From assembly GCF_900101865.1 (NCBI RefSeq), contig NZ_FNAH01000001.1, forward strand, positions 1 through 64,000: 64,000 nucleotides of DNA, in the 5' to 3' direction. Shown here piece by piece: positions 54,861-63,078 of the stretch (its first letter is position 1; each line of letters opens with the position of its first letter). The notes under the pieces were generated by a model, which had not been told where the DNA came from, did no database searches, and saw only the letters and a program-made list of their open reading frames with translations. A program made the position numbers and the translations under genes. This DNA comes from Paracoccus isoporae (GTDB lineage: Bacteria; Pseudomonadota; Alphaproteobacteria; Rhodobacterales; Rhodobacteraceae).

Positions 54861-56060
54861 TCAGGCCAGCCGGGGCCCGAACCGCAACCGCGGCAGCGAC
54901 GCCACCGCGGCCGCCCATGCCAGCAGGGCGCACAGCGCAATCGCTGGCACCATGGTGGCAGCGGTATTGTCCATGAACGGCCCTACGACCGCGATCATCA
55001 CACCGCCGGTCAGCATCTGAATGGTCCCGCCCAGTGACGAGGCCAGCCCGGCAATATCGGGATGCGGGTCGAGCGACATGACCATCGCCGTCGGCATCAC
55101 CAGCCCCAGGCAGGCATTCGCCACGAAGAGCCCCGCGATGACCACCGGCAGCGAGTCGAAGCCCGACCAGACCAGCAAGCTCACCACCGACGCCAGCCCC
55201 GCAAAGCCGATGATGGCCAGCGAGATCACCCGCTCCATCCCGAAACGCTGCGCCAGCCGCCCGGCGAATTGAGAGGCGGTGAAGAAGCCGATCGCGTTGA
55301 CCGCGAAAGCCAGCGAGAACTCGGTCGGGTTAAGCCCGTACTGGCTGGTATAGACAAAGCTGGCGGTGGAGAGAAACACGAAGAAGCTCGACATGCCGAA
55401 CCCGCCGATCATGGTCAGCCCCATGAATCGCTTGTCGGTCAGAAGCCGCCTTGCCCCGGACAGCATCCGCGCCAGCCGCACCGGCTGACGCTGCGCCGCG
55501 GGCAACGTCTCGGGCAGCACCAGCACGATCAGCGCCAGGCTGAGCAGTGCGGCCACCGCCAGCACCGCGAAGATCTCGCGCCAGCCGCCCCAGGCCATCA
55601 CCAGCGAGCCAGTCAGCGGCGCCAGCATCGGAGAGACGGAGATCACGATCATGATCGCCGCCATCATCTTCGCCGCTGCCGGTCCGGTCGCCAGATCGCG
55701 GATCACCGCGCGCGGCACCGCCATCAGCGTCGCCGCGCCCAGCCCCTGTACGCCGCGCGCGACGATCAGCCAGCCGATCGTCGGTGCCAGCGCCGCGCCG
55801 ATCGTGGCCAGCAGGAAGATCGCCACCCCGATGATGAGCGGCGGTTTGCGCCCGACCGCGTCGGCCATCGGTCCGTAGATCATCTGCGCGATGCCGAACA
55901 CGATGAAATACGCGGTCAGGGTCTGCGCCGCGGCCGCCTCGGTCGTGGCCAGATCCCGCGCCACCTCCGGCAAGGCGGGAAGATACATATCGATCGCAAA
56001 GGGACCGACGGCGGAGAGAAGCCCCAGAACAAGGGCCATGCGGAACAGCGGGTCACGCAT
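54861..56060 (-). CDS. Bcr/CflA family drug-resistance MFS exporter
   Basis: A 399-residue, 12-helix major-facilitator exporter. 'DMYLPALPEVARDL' after the first helix, 'GPMADAVGRKPPLIIG' (MFS motif A) and 'ARGVQGLGAATLMAVPRAVIRDL' (motif C-like) are typical of Bcr/CflA proton-drug antiporters. I chose the ATG at 56060 because it begins right at the first helix; the frame is open further 5' without a signal. Substrate unknown. Confidence 0.9.
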   Translation of the reverse strand: MRDPLFRMALVLGLLSAVGPFAIDMYLPALPEVARDLATTEAAAAQTLTAYFIVFGIAQMIYGPMADAVGRKPPLIIGVAIFLLATIGAALAPTIGWLIVARGVQGLGAATLMAVPRAVIRDLATGPAAAKMMAAIMIVISVSPMLAPLTGSLVMAWGGWREIFAVLAVAALLSLALIVLVLPETLPAAQRQPVRLARMLSGARRLLTDKRFMGLTMIGGFGMSSFFVFLSTASFVYTSQYGLNPTEFSLAFAVNAIGFFTASQFAGRLAQRFGMERVISLAIIGFAGLASVVSLLVWSGFDSLPVVIAGLFVANACLGLVMPTAMVMSLDPHPDIAGLASSLGGTIQMLTGGVMIAVVGPFMDNTAATMVPAIALCALLAWAAAVASLPRLRFGPRLA

Positions 56061-56237
56061 CGGGTCGAACCTGTCATCTGGAAGTGAAAACGCGCGGCGC
56101 AGAATCGCGCCGAAGCCAATTTTGCCGCCCGTCCCGTGCAGTCCTGCCAGCACGCGCGCGTTTTGGCAAGCGATATTCGCGCCTTGCGACAGGCGCGTCA
56201 TACTTGATGGCGGGCCGGCACGCCGCTATCTGGTCGC

Positions 56238-56810
56238 ATGGCCAAGCTGTATTTCCATTACTCCACGATGAATGCCGGCAAGAGCACGCTGCTGCTCCAG
56301 GCCTCCTACAACTACCGAGAGCGCGGCATGGACACGCTTTTGCTGATCGCGTCGCTCGATGACCGCGCCGGGCATGGCCGGATCGGCTCGCGGATCGGCA
56401 TTTCCTGCGAGGCCACCGCCTTCGGCCCGAATGCCGATCTGTTCGCGCTGATCGACGACGACCCGCGCCCGCTCTCCTGCGTGTTCATCGACGAGGCGCA
56501 GTTCCTGTCGCGCGAACAGGTCTGGCAGTTGGCCCGCGTGGCCGACGATCTGGGCATCCCGGTCATGGCCTACGGGCTGCGGGTGGATTTCCGGGGCGAG
56601 CTGTTCCCCGGATCGGCCGCGCTGCTGGCGCTTGCGGATGATCTGCGCGAGGTGCGCACGATCTGCCATTGCGGCCGCAAGGCCACGATGGTGATCAGGC
56701 GCGGGCCGGACGGCCGCGCCGTGACCGACGGGGCGCAGGTGCAGGTGGGCGGCAATGAAACCTATGTCTCGCTCTGCCGCCGCCATTGGCGCGAGGCGGT
56801 CGCCGGCTGA
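56238..56810 (+). CDS. tdk: Thymidine kinase
   Basis: A 190-residue type II thymidine kinase of the salvage pathway. P-loop 'STMNAGKST' (residues 9-17), Walker B-like 'FIDEAQF' and lasso 'AYGLRVDFRGELFPGS' are clear. The zinc site uses 'CHCGRKA' and 'CRRHW', giving Cys and His ligands. Thymidylate kinase, the next enzyme of the route, is 2 kb downstream on the same strand. Confidence 0.96.
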   Translation: MAKLYFHYSTMNAGKSTLLLQASYNYRERGMDTLLLIASLDDRAGHGRIGSRIGISCEATAFGPNADLFALIDDDPRPLSCVFIDEAQFLSREQVWQLARVADDLGIPVMAYGLRVDFRGELFPGSAALLALADDLREVRTICHCGRKATMVIRRGPDGRAVTDGAQVQVGGNETYVSLCRRHWREAVAG

Positions 56811-56890
56811 ACAGGAAACCGGCAATTTCGCGCGGAACTGCTTGCCGTTAGGGCATTCTCCTGCAAGTTTGCCGAGCAGGGGGGCGCGGC

Positions 56891-57565
56891 ATGGACAGCG
56901 AGATCAAGACCAGAAAGAAGCTCGATTCGGCCGAGATCGGGGCGATTGCGCATCTCTATCGTGGCGAGGTCTATCGCTCGACCATCTGGCGCACCAGGCT
57001 GGACACGACAACGAACTGGTCGGTGGTGACGCTGGGTGTGGCGCTGTCGATCACCTATTCCGCGCCGCAGGCCTCGCCGCTGCCGCTGGTGCTGGTCGGC
57101 ATTCTCATCATCTTCTTCCTGATGCAGGAGGCGCGGCGCTATCGCTATTTCAACGTCTGGCGCGCGCGCTGCCGCTGGATGGAGCTGCATTTCTATGCCC
57201 CCATGCTGCGCGAGGGGGATCTGCATCTGGAAGAACACTGGCAGGACCGGCTGGCGGATGATTACCTTCATCCGCGCTATCATGTCAGCATGTGGACGGC
57301 GGTGGGGCGCCGGATCCGGCGCAACTATATCTGGATCCTGCTGATCCAGACCATCGCCTATCTGGGCAAGCTGATCGTGCACCCAACGCCCCTGCAATCC
57401 ACGGCGCAATTCCTGGAGCGCGCCTCGATCGGGCCGCTGCCGGGCTGGCTGATCCTGCTGTTGGGCGCGGTCTATTGCGTCACCTGGGGCGTGATCGCCA
57501 TCATCAGCGCCCGCGACGATGCCGTCCGCGCCCGGAAGCGACGCGATCCGCTGGGGATGGGATAG
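56891..57565 (+). CDS. DUF2270 family membrane protein
   Basis: A 224-residue membrane protein of unknown function (DUF2270). A soluble N-terminus 'GAIAHLYRGEVYRSTIWRTRLD' leads into two close hydrophobic segments (about 43-80). An amphipathic 'RYRYFNVWRARCRWMELHFYAPM' block and two further hydrophobic segments near the C-terminus follow. No partner gene. Confidence 0.85.
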   Translation: MDSEIKTRKKLDSAEIGAIAHLYRGEVYRSTIWRTRLDTTTNWSVVTLGVALSITYSAPQASPLPLVLVGILIIFFLMQEARRYRYFNVWRARCRWMELHFYAPMLREGDLHLEEHWQDRLADDYLHPRYHVSMWTAVGRRIRRNYIWILLIQTIAYLGKLIVHPTPLQSTAQFLERASIGPLPGWLILLLGAVYCVTWGVIAIISARDDAVRARKRRDPLGMG

Positions 57566-57684
57566 CGTTGCGCCGCGCCGCCGCAACCGGCGGCCGCATC
57601 GCTCGCCCCATCGTTGCGACAGCCGCGCGCATGCGCTACTGCTATCGGAAATTCCGGCGTTCCGCCCAATGACAGGCATTTCCC

Positions 57685-58827
57685 ATGCGCGCAGCCCTGA
57701 TTTCCGTCCTTCTCCTGCTTCTGCCCCTCAACGCCTTCGGCTTCGAGACCAATGCGCGGACCGCCTGGGTCTATGACGTGGGCACCGGGACGGTGCTGCT
57801 GGAAAAGAACGCCGACACGGCCGTCCCGCCCGCCTCCATGTCGAAGCTGATGACGATCTACATGCTGTTCGAGGCGGTGCGCGACGGGCGGTTGCAGATG
57901 GATACGCGGCTGCCGGTCTCGACCAAGGCGCGGCAGATGGGCGGCTCGACCATGTTCCTGAACGAACAGGACCGGCCGACGGTGGAGGAACTCATCAAGG
58001 GCATCATCGTGCTGTCGGGCAATGATGCCTGCGTGGTCGTGGCCGAAGGGCTGGCCGGGACCGAGGATGCGTTTGCCCGGCAGATGAACGACAAGGCGAC
58101 ATCGCTGGGAATGGACAATTCCAATTTCGTCAACAGCTCCGGCTGGCCCGCGCCCAACCATGTCATGTCGGCGCATGATCTGGGCATTCTGGCCGAGCAT
58201 CTCATCAATGATTTCCCGGAGCTGTATGAATATTTCGCGCTGACCGAGTTTCCGTTCGACAATCGCGCGCCCGCCAACCGGTTCAACCGCAATCCCCTGC
58301 TGGAGTTGGGGATCGGCGCGGACGGTCTGAAGACCGGACACACGGAGGAGGCGGGGTACGGCCTGGTCGGCTCGGCCGTGCAGGGCAATCGCCGCGTGAT
58401 CTTCGTCGTCACCGGCCTGCCGACCGAAAGCGCGCGCGCCGAGGAAGCAGAGCGGATCGCCGCATGGGCATTCCGCGACTTCACCATGAAGGAGGTCGTG
58501 CCGCAAGGCGAGACCGTCGCCTCCGCGTCGGTCTGGCTGGGGGCGAAATCCTCGGTCGCGCTGACCACGCAGAACGGGCTGAACGTGCTGATGCCGGTCG
58601 GTTCGGAATCCGGTGTGACGGCGGAGGCGGTCTATTCCGGCCCGATCCACGCGCCGATCAGCGAGGGCGACCGGCTGGGGATGCTGCAGATCCAGATTCC
58701 GGGCGTCGGGCCGGCCAATGTGCCCCTGGTCGCGGCCGAGACCGTGGAGGCGGCCGGGTTCGTCGGCCGGCTGCGCAGCGCCGCCATGCGGCTGGGGGGC
58801 GAGGCCTGGCAGGCCGCGCGGCAGTAA
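57685..58827 (+). CDS. dacC: D-alanyl-D-alanine carboxypeptidase (PBP5/6 type)
   Basis: A 380-residue class-C low-molecular-weight penicillin-binding protein that trims pentapeptides in peptidoglycan. The signal peptide covers about residues 1-19. Catalytic motifs are Ser51-x-x-Lys54 (SMSK), Ser111-Gly-Asn113 and Lys216-Thr-Gly218. The C-terminal beta-domain (about 270-365) is followed by 'RLRSAAMRLGGEAWQAA', an amphipathic membrane anchor. It is the first gene of dacC-tmk-holB-tatD-MBL-AEC; gaps are 7 bases or less. Confidence 0.95.
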   Translation: MRAALISVLLLLLPLNAFGFETNARTAWVYDVGTGTVLLEKNADTAVPPASMSKLMTIYMLFEAVRDGRLQMDTRLPVSTKARQMGGSTMFLNEQDRPTVEELIKGIIVLSGNDACVVVAEGLAGTEDAFARQMNDKATSLGMDNSNFVNSSGWPAPNHVMSAHDLGILAEHLINDFPELYEYFALTEFPFDNRAPANRFNRNPLLELGIGADGLKTGHTEEAGYGLVGSAVQGNRRVIFVVTGLPTESARAEEAERIAAWAFRDFTMKEVVPQGETVASASVWLGAKSSVALTTQNGLNVLMPVGSESGVTAEAVYSGPIHAPISEGDRLGMLQIQIPGVGPANVPLVAAETVEAAGFVGRLRSAAMRLGGEAWQAARQ

Positions 58828-58834
58828 GCCCCTC

Positions 58835-59431
58835 ATGTTCATCAGCTTTGAAGGCATCGACGGCAGCGGCAAGACCACGCAGGCGCGGCTGCTGGCGGAG
58901 ACGCTGCGCGGCGAGGGGCGCGAGGTGGTGCTGACCCGCGAGCCGGGCGGCTCGGACGGGGCGGAGCTGATCCGGCGCCTGCTGGTCGAGGGCGGGGCCG
59001 AGCGTTGGTCGGCAGAGACCGAGATCCTGCTGTTCAACGCAGCGCGGCGCGATCATCTGGAACGCACGATCCGCCCCGCGCTCGACCGCGGGGCGGTTGT
59101 CATCACCGACCGGTTTGCCGATTCGACGCGGGTCTATCAGGGTGCGACGCGCGGCGATCTGACCGAGGCTGTCGAGACCTTGCACGGGCTGATGATCGGG
59201 ATCGAGCCGGACCGCAGCTTCGTGATCGATATCGACCCGGCGGAGGGTCTGGCGCGCGGTGCTGCGCGCGGCGGCATCGAGGATCGCTTCGAATCGATGG
59301 GGCTGGGGTTCCAGCATAAGCTGCGCGACGGGTTTGCGGATCTGGCCCGCGCGCATCCCGGCCGGGTCCGTCTGATCGACGGGCGCGGCACGCCGGACCA
59401 GGTCGCCTCGCGCGTCCGGGCGGCGCTATGA
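58835..59431 (+). CDS. tmk: Thymidylate kinase
   Basis: A 198-residue dTMP kinase, making dTDP. P-loop 'FEGIDGSGKTTQ' (Lys13), 'TREPGG' for dTMP binding, and 'DRFADSTRVYQG' match the family. The lid 'RGAARGGIEDRFESMG' carries Arg residues, as in type II enzymes. The stop overlaps holB by 4 nt. Confidence 0.96.
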   Translation: MFISFEGIDGSGKTTQARLLAETLRGEGREVVLTREPGGSDGAELIRRLLVEGGAERWSAETEILLFNAARRDHLERTIRPALDRGAVVITDRFADSTRVYQGATRGDLTEAVETLHGLMIGIEPDRSFVIDIDPAEGLARGAARGGIEDRFESMGLGFQHKLRDGFADLARAHPGRVRLIDGRGTPDQVASRVRAAL

Positions 59432-60519
59432 GCGAGGATCGGCCCGAATCCGACCGCGTGCCGGGCGCGCCACATCCGCGCCACGCGGCAGGCGTGGTGG
59501 GTCACGGCGCGGCGATTGCCGATTTCCTCGGTGCGGCTGAGGCGCAGCGCCTGCATCACGCCTGGCTCGTCACCGGGCCGCGCGGGGTGGGCAAGGCGAC
59601 GCTTGGCTGGGCGCTCGCCCGCTGGCTGCTGGCGGATGGCCCGCCCGGCGATCTGTCGGTGCCGCCGGATCATCCGGTGGCGCGTCGGCTGGCGGCCTTG
59701 TCGGAACCGCGCCTGCACCTGATTCGGCGCGGCTTCGACGACAAGACCGGGCGGCTGCGCGCCGAGATCGGGGTGGAGGATATCCGCGCCCTGCTGTCCT
59801 TCTTCCACATGAGCGCGGCGGAGGGTGGCAGGCGGGTCGCCATCGTCGATGCAGCGGACCAGATGAACGGCGCGGCCGCCAATGCGCTGCTGAAATTGCT
59901 GGAAGAACCGCCAGCCGGCGGGGTGATCCTGCTGATCGCGCATCAGCCCGCGCGGCTGCTGCCGACGATCCGGTCCCGCTGCCGGGAGCTGCGCCTGTCG
60001 CCGCTGACGCCGCAGGAGACGGGCCGGGTCATGGCCGCGCTCGGCGTGGAGGGCGATGCCGACGCGCTGTCGTCGCTTTCGGGCGGATCGGCGGGCGAGG
60101 CGCTGCGGCTTGCGGGGCAGGACGGGCTGGAGGTGTACCGCCAGATCGTCGCACTGTTCGCGACATGCCCCCGCTTTGACCGGATGAAGGCGCGGGTGAT
60201 CGCGGACGCGGCGGGAGGGCGCGCCACGGCGGATGGAGATCCCTTCGATCTGCGCGTGACGCTTCTGGACAGATTCCTGACCCGGCTGGCACGGACCGGG
60301 CTGCTCGGCGCGCCCGTGCCGGAGGCCGCGCCGGGCGAGGCGGAGCTGATGGCGCGGCTTTGCCCCGACGCCGCGGCGGCGCGGATCTGGGCCGGGGCGC
60401 AGGCGGATCTGTCGGCGCGGGCCCGCGCCGGGCGGGCGGTCAACCTTGACCCTGCGGCGCTCGTCATGGATATGCTCACCCAACTTGCCGGGCTGGCCCC
60501 GGCGCACGCGAAAGTCTGA
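59428..60519 (+). CDS. holB: DNA polymerase III subunit delta'
   Basis: A 363-residue clamp-loader subunit. The AAA+ fold is visible as 'HHAWLVTGPRGVGKATLGWALARWLL', 'VAIVDAADQMNGAAANALLKLLEEPP' and 'PTIRSRCRELRLSPL' (the SRC arginine-finger motif); strings are landmarks in order. The four zinc Cys of tau/gamma are missing, as in many alphaproteobacterial HolB. It follows tmk, the usual neighbour in this class. Confidence 0.93.
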   Translation: MSEDRPESDRVPGAPHPRHAAGVVGHGAAIADFLGAAEAQRLHHAWLVTGPRGVGKATLGWALARWLLADGPPGDLSVPPDHPVARRLAALSEPRLHLIRRGFDDKTGRLRAEIGVEDIRALLSFFHMSAAEGGRRVAIVDAADQMNGAAANALLKLLEEPPAGGVILLIAHQPARLLPTIRSRCRELRLSPLTPQETGRVMAALGVEGDADALSSLSGGSAGEALRLAGQDGLEVYRQIVALFATCPRFDRMKARVIADAAGGRATADGDPFDLRVTLLDRFLTRLARTGLLGAPVPEAAPGEAELMARLCPDAAAARIWAGAQADLSARARAGRAVNLDPAALVMDMLTQLAGLAPAHAKV

Positions 60520-60522
60520 CCG

Positions 60523-61329
60523 ATGTCCGTTTCCGATGCCGGCACGGCGGTCCCGATCGTGGACAGCCATTGCCATCTCGATTTTCCCCAGTTCGAGGGC
60601 GAGCGTGACGCGCTGATCGCCCGCGCCCGCGCCGCCGGTGTGACCAGGATGGTGACGATCTGCACCAAGCTGCGCGAGGAGCCGCAGGTCCGCGCCATCG
60701 CCGAAGCGCATGAGGGTGTATTCTACGCCGCAGGCACCCACCCGATGAGCGTGGCCGAGGAACCGATGGTGGCGGTCGCGGATCTGGTGGCCCTGGCGGA
60801 TCACCCGAAATTCGTCGGCATCGGCGAGACCGGGCTGGATTATCACTACACCGCCGAAAGCGCGGCCGCGCAGCAGGAGAGCCTGCGCATCCATATCGAG
60901 GCGGCGCGGCAGACCGGCCTGCCGCTGATCATCCACGCGCGCGATGCCGATGACGATATGGCCCGCATCTTGACCGAGGAGCATCGGGCCGGGGCCTATT
61001 CCTGCGTGATGCATTGCTTCAGCTCCGGCGCGGGGCTGGCCCGCGCGGCGCTCGATCTGGGGTTCTACCTGTCCATGTCGGGGATCGCGGCCTTCCCGCG
61101 TTCGGCCGAGCTGCGCGAGATATTTGCCGCCGCACCCATAGACCGGATCGTCGTCGAGACCGACGCGCCCTATCTCGCCCCGCCGCCGCATCGCGGCAAG
61201 CGCAACGAGCCCGCCTTCGTGGCGCACACCGCAGCAAAAGGGGGCGAGGTCTTCGGGCTGGATTACGCGGCCTTCGCGGCGCAGACCTCGAAGAACTTCG
61301 ACCGGCTGTTCAGCAAGGCGGCGGCATGA
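60523..61329 (+). CDS. tatD: TatD family hydrolase / DNase
   Basis: A 268-residue metal-dependent hydrolase of the TatD family, described as a 3'-5' exonuclease. 'VDSHCHLDFPQFEGE' (HxH), 'GIGETGLDYHY' (Glu), 'IIHARDADDDM' (His), 'MHCFSSG' (His) and 'VETDAPYLAP' (Asp) give the full metal-binding set. It starts three bases after holB and overlaps the MBL gene by 4 nt. Confidence 0.95.
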   Translation: MSVSDAGTAVPIVDSHCHLDFPQFEGERDALIARARAAGVTRMVTICTKLREEPQVRAIAEAHEGVFYAAGTHPMSVAEEPMVAVADLVALADHPKFVGIGETGLDYHYTAESAAAQQESLRIHIEAARQTGLPLIIHARDADDDMARILTEEHRAGAYSCVMHCFSSGAGLARAALDLGFYLSMSGIAAFPRSAELREIFAAAPIDRIVVETDAPYLAPPPHRGKRNEPAFVAHTAAKGGEVFGLDYAAFAAQTSKNFDRLFSKAAA

Positions 61330-62129
61330 TCCGTGTCACCATCCTCGGCTGCGGCTCCTCGGGCGGGGTGCCGCGGATCGGGGGCAATTGGGGCGCCTGC
61401 GATCCGGGAGAGCCGCGCAACCGGCGGCGGCGCTGTTCGATCCTGATCGAGCGGATCGGGGATGCGGGCCGCACGGTTGTGCTGGTCGATACCGGCCCGG
61501 ACCTGGTGCCGCAGCTTCTGGATACGGATGTGCGCACGCTGGATGCGGTGGTCTGGACCCACGCCCATGCCGACCATATCCACGGCATCGATGATCTGCG
61601 CCAGCTTGCCTATAACGCGCGCGCGCGGGTTCAGGGCTTTGCCGATGCGCCCACCACGCGGGCGCTGATGGACCGTTTCGGCTATATCTTCCAGAGCCCG
61701 CCCGGCTCGCAATACCCGCCGATCTGCGATCTGCACCCGCTTGACGGGCCGATCCGCATCGATGGTGCAGGCGGGCCGGTGGCGCTGACGCCCTTTACCG
61801 TGCCGCATGGCGCGATCACCGCGCTTGGTCTGCGGATCGGGACGGCGGGCGGCGGGATCATCTATTTGCCCGACGTGCAGCATATCCCCGACGAAGCCTG
61901 GGAGGTGATCGGCCAGCCGGAAATCTTTGTCTGCGACGCGCTGCGCCACGACCCCCATCCCAGCCATGCCCATCTGTCGCTGGCGGTGGAGTGGATTCTG
62001 TCAGCGGGGGCCAAACGCGGCGTGCTGACCAATATGCATATCGATCTGGACTATGCGCTGACCGATGCCGAAACCCCGTCCCATATCACCCCGGCCCATG
62101 ACGGGATGGTGATCGAGGCGCAGCCGTGA
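61326..62129 (+). CDS. MBL-fold metallohydrolase (PhnP-like, COG1235)
   Basis: A 267-residue metallo-beta-lactamase-fold phosphodiesterase-like enzyme. It starts 'ILGCGSSGGVPRIGGNWGACDP', the hallmark of PhnP-like proteins. Metal motif 'THAHADHIHGIDDLR' (HxHxDH), later His in 'VPHGAI', Asp in 'IIYLPDVQHIPD' and His in 'HIDLDY' complete the site. Family members hydrolyse cyclic phosphodiesters, but the conserved place behind tatD suggests a housekeeping role rather than phosphonate use. Confidence 0.9.
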   Translation: MIRVTILGCGSSGGVPRIGGNWGACDPGEPRNRRRRCSILIERIGDAGRTVVLVDTGPDLVPQLLDTDVRTLDAVVWTHAHADHIHGIDDLRQLAYNARARVQGFADAPTTRALMDRFGYIFQSPPGSQYPPICDLHPLDGPIRIDGAGGPVALTPFTVPHGAITALGLRIGTAGGGIIYLPDVQHIPDEAWEVIGQPEIFVCDALRHDPHPSHAHLSLAVEWILSAGAKRGVLTNMHIDLDYALTDAETPSHITPAHDGMVIEAQP

Positions 62130-63067
62130 CCCAGCTTTTCGATGTCGTGCTGCCGGTATTCCTGGTGGTCGGCTTCGGCTATGCGGTAGCGTGGCGGGGA
62201 TGGTTTTCGGAGTCTGCCGTCGATGGGGTGATGCGGTTTGCGCAGAACTTCGCCGTGCCGGTGCTGCTGTTCCGCTCCATCGCCACGCTGGATCTGTCGG
62301 CGGATTTCGACCTGCCGATGCTGGCCGCGTTCTACGTGGGCGCGTTTGCCTCGTTCATGCTGGGCGCGTTCGGGGCGCGCCGGATCGGGCGGCCGCCGCA
62401 GGACGCGGTGGCGATCGGCTTTGCCTGCCTGTTCTCGAACTCCCTGCTTCTGGGTGTGCCGATCACCGAACGCGCCTATGGCGCCGAGGCGCTTGCCGGG
62501 AACTGGGCGATCATCGCGGTGCATTCGCCCCTGCTCTATACATTCGGGATCACGGTAATGGAGTTCACCCGCGCGCGGGGCGAGGATCTGTCGGTGGGCC
62601 GGGTGGCGCTGCGGGCGCTGACCGGGGTGCTGCGCACGCCGCTGGTGATCGGGATCGTCTGCGGGATCGCGATGAATGTGATGCTCCAGGCCGGTCTGGT
62701 GCTGCCCGGCGGGTTCTGGGCCGGGATCGAGATGATGTCGCGGGCCGCCCTGCCCTCGGCGCTGTTCGCGCTTGGCGGGATCCTCTATCGCTACCGGCCC
62801 GAGGGCGACAGCCGCGCCATCGCGATCTGCTGCGTGGCGTCGCTGATCCTGCATCCATCGGTCACGTTCGGGCTGGGCCGGTTGTTCGATCTGGAACTGT
62901 CATCGCTGCGTTCTGCCGTTCTGACCGCCGCGATGGCGCCGGGGGTGAACGCCTATCTCTTCGCCTCGATCTACGGTGTGGCCAAGCGCGTCGCGGCGTC
63001 TGCCGTGCTGGTTGCCACGGCGCTCTCGATCCTGTCGATCTCGGTCTGGTTGCAGATCCTGCCCTGA
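62126..63067 (+). CDS. AEC family transporter (auxin efflux carrier-like)
   Basis: A 313-residue polytopic membrane protein with about ten helices in two inverted halves, as in the AEC/malonate-type carriers. Landmarks are 'VFLVVGFGYAVAWRGWFSESAVDGVMRFAQNFAVP' at the N-terminus and 'MAPGVNAYLFASIYG' near the end. GTG start in a GTGA overlap with the MBL gene. Substrate unknown, possibly an organic acid. Confidence 0.9.
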   Translation: MTQLFDVVLPVFLVVGFGYAVAWRGWFSESAVDGVMRFAQNFAVPVLLFRSIATLDLSADFDLPMLAAFYVGAFASFMLGAFGARRIGRPPQDAVAIGFACLFSNSLLLGVPITERAYGAEALAGNWAIIAVHSPLLYTFGITVMEFTRARGEDLSVGRVALRALTGVLRTPLVIGIVCGIAMNVMLQAGLVLPGGFWAGIEMMSRAALPSALFALGGILYRYRPEGDSRAIAICCVASLILHPSVTFGLGRLFDLELSSLRSAVLTAAMAPGVNAYLFASIYGVAKRVAASAVLVATALSILSISVWLQILP

Positions 63068-63078
63068 ATCGGTCGCGC

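Noticed and set aside
61326-62129. PhnP as part of a phosphonate pathway with phnM
   Set aside because: It is 33 kb from phnM and sits in the conserved tmk-holB-tatD operon, where this COG1235 protein is a usual neighbour.
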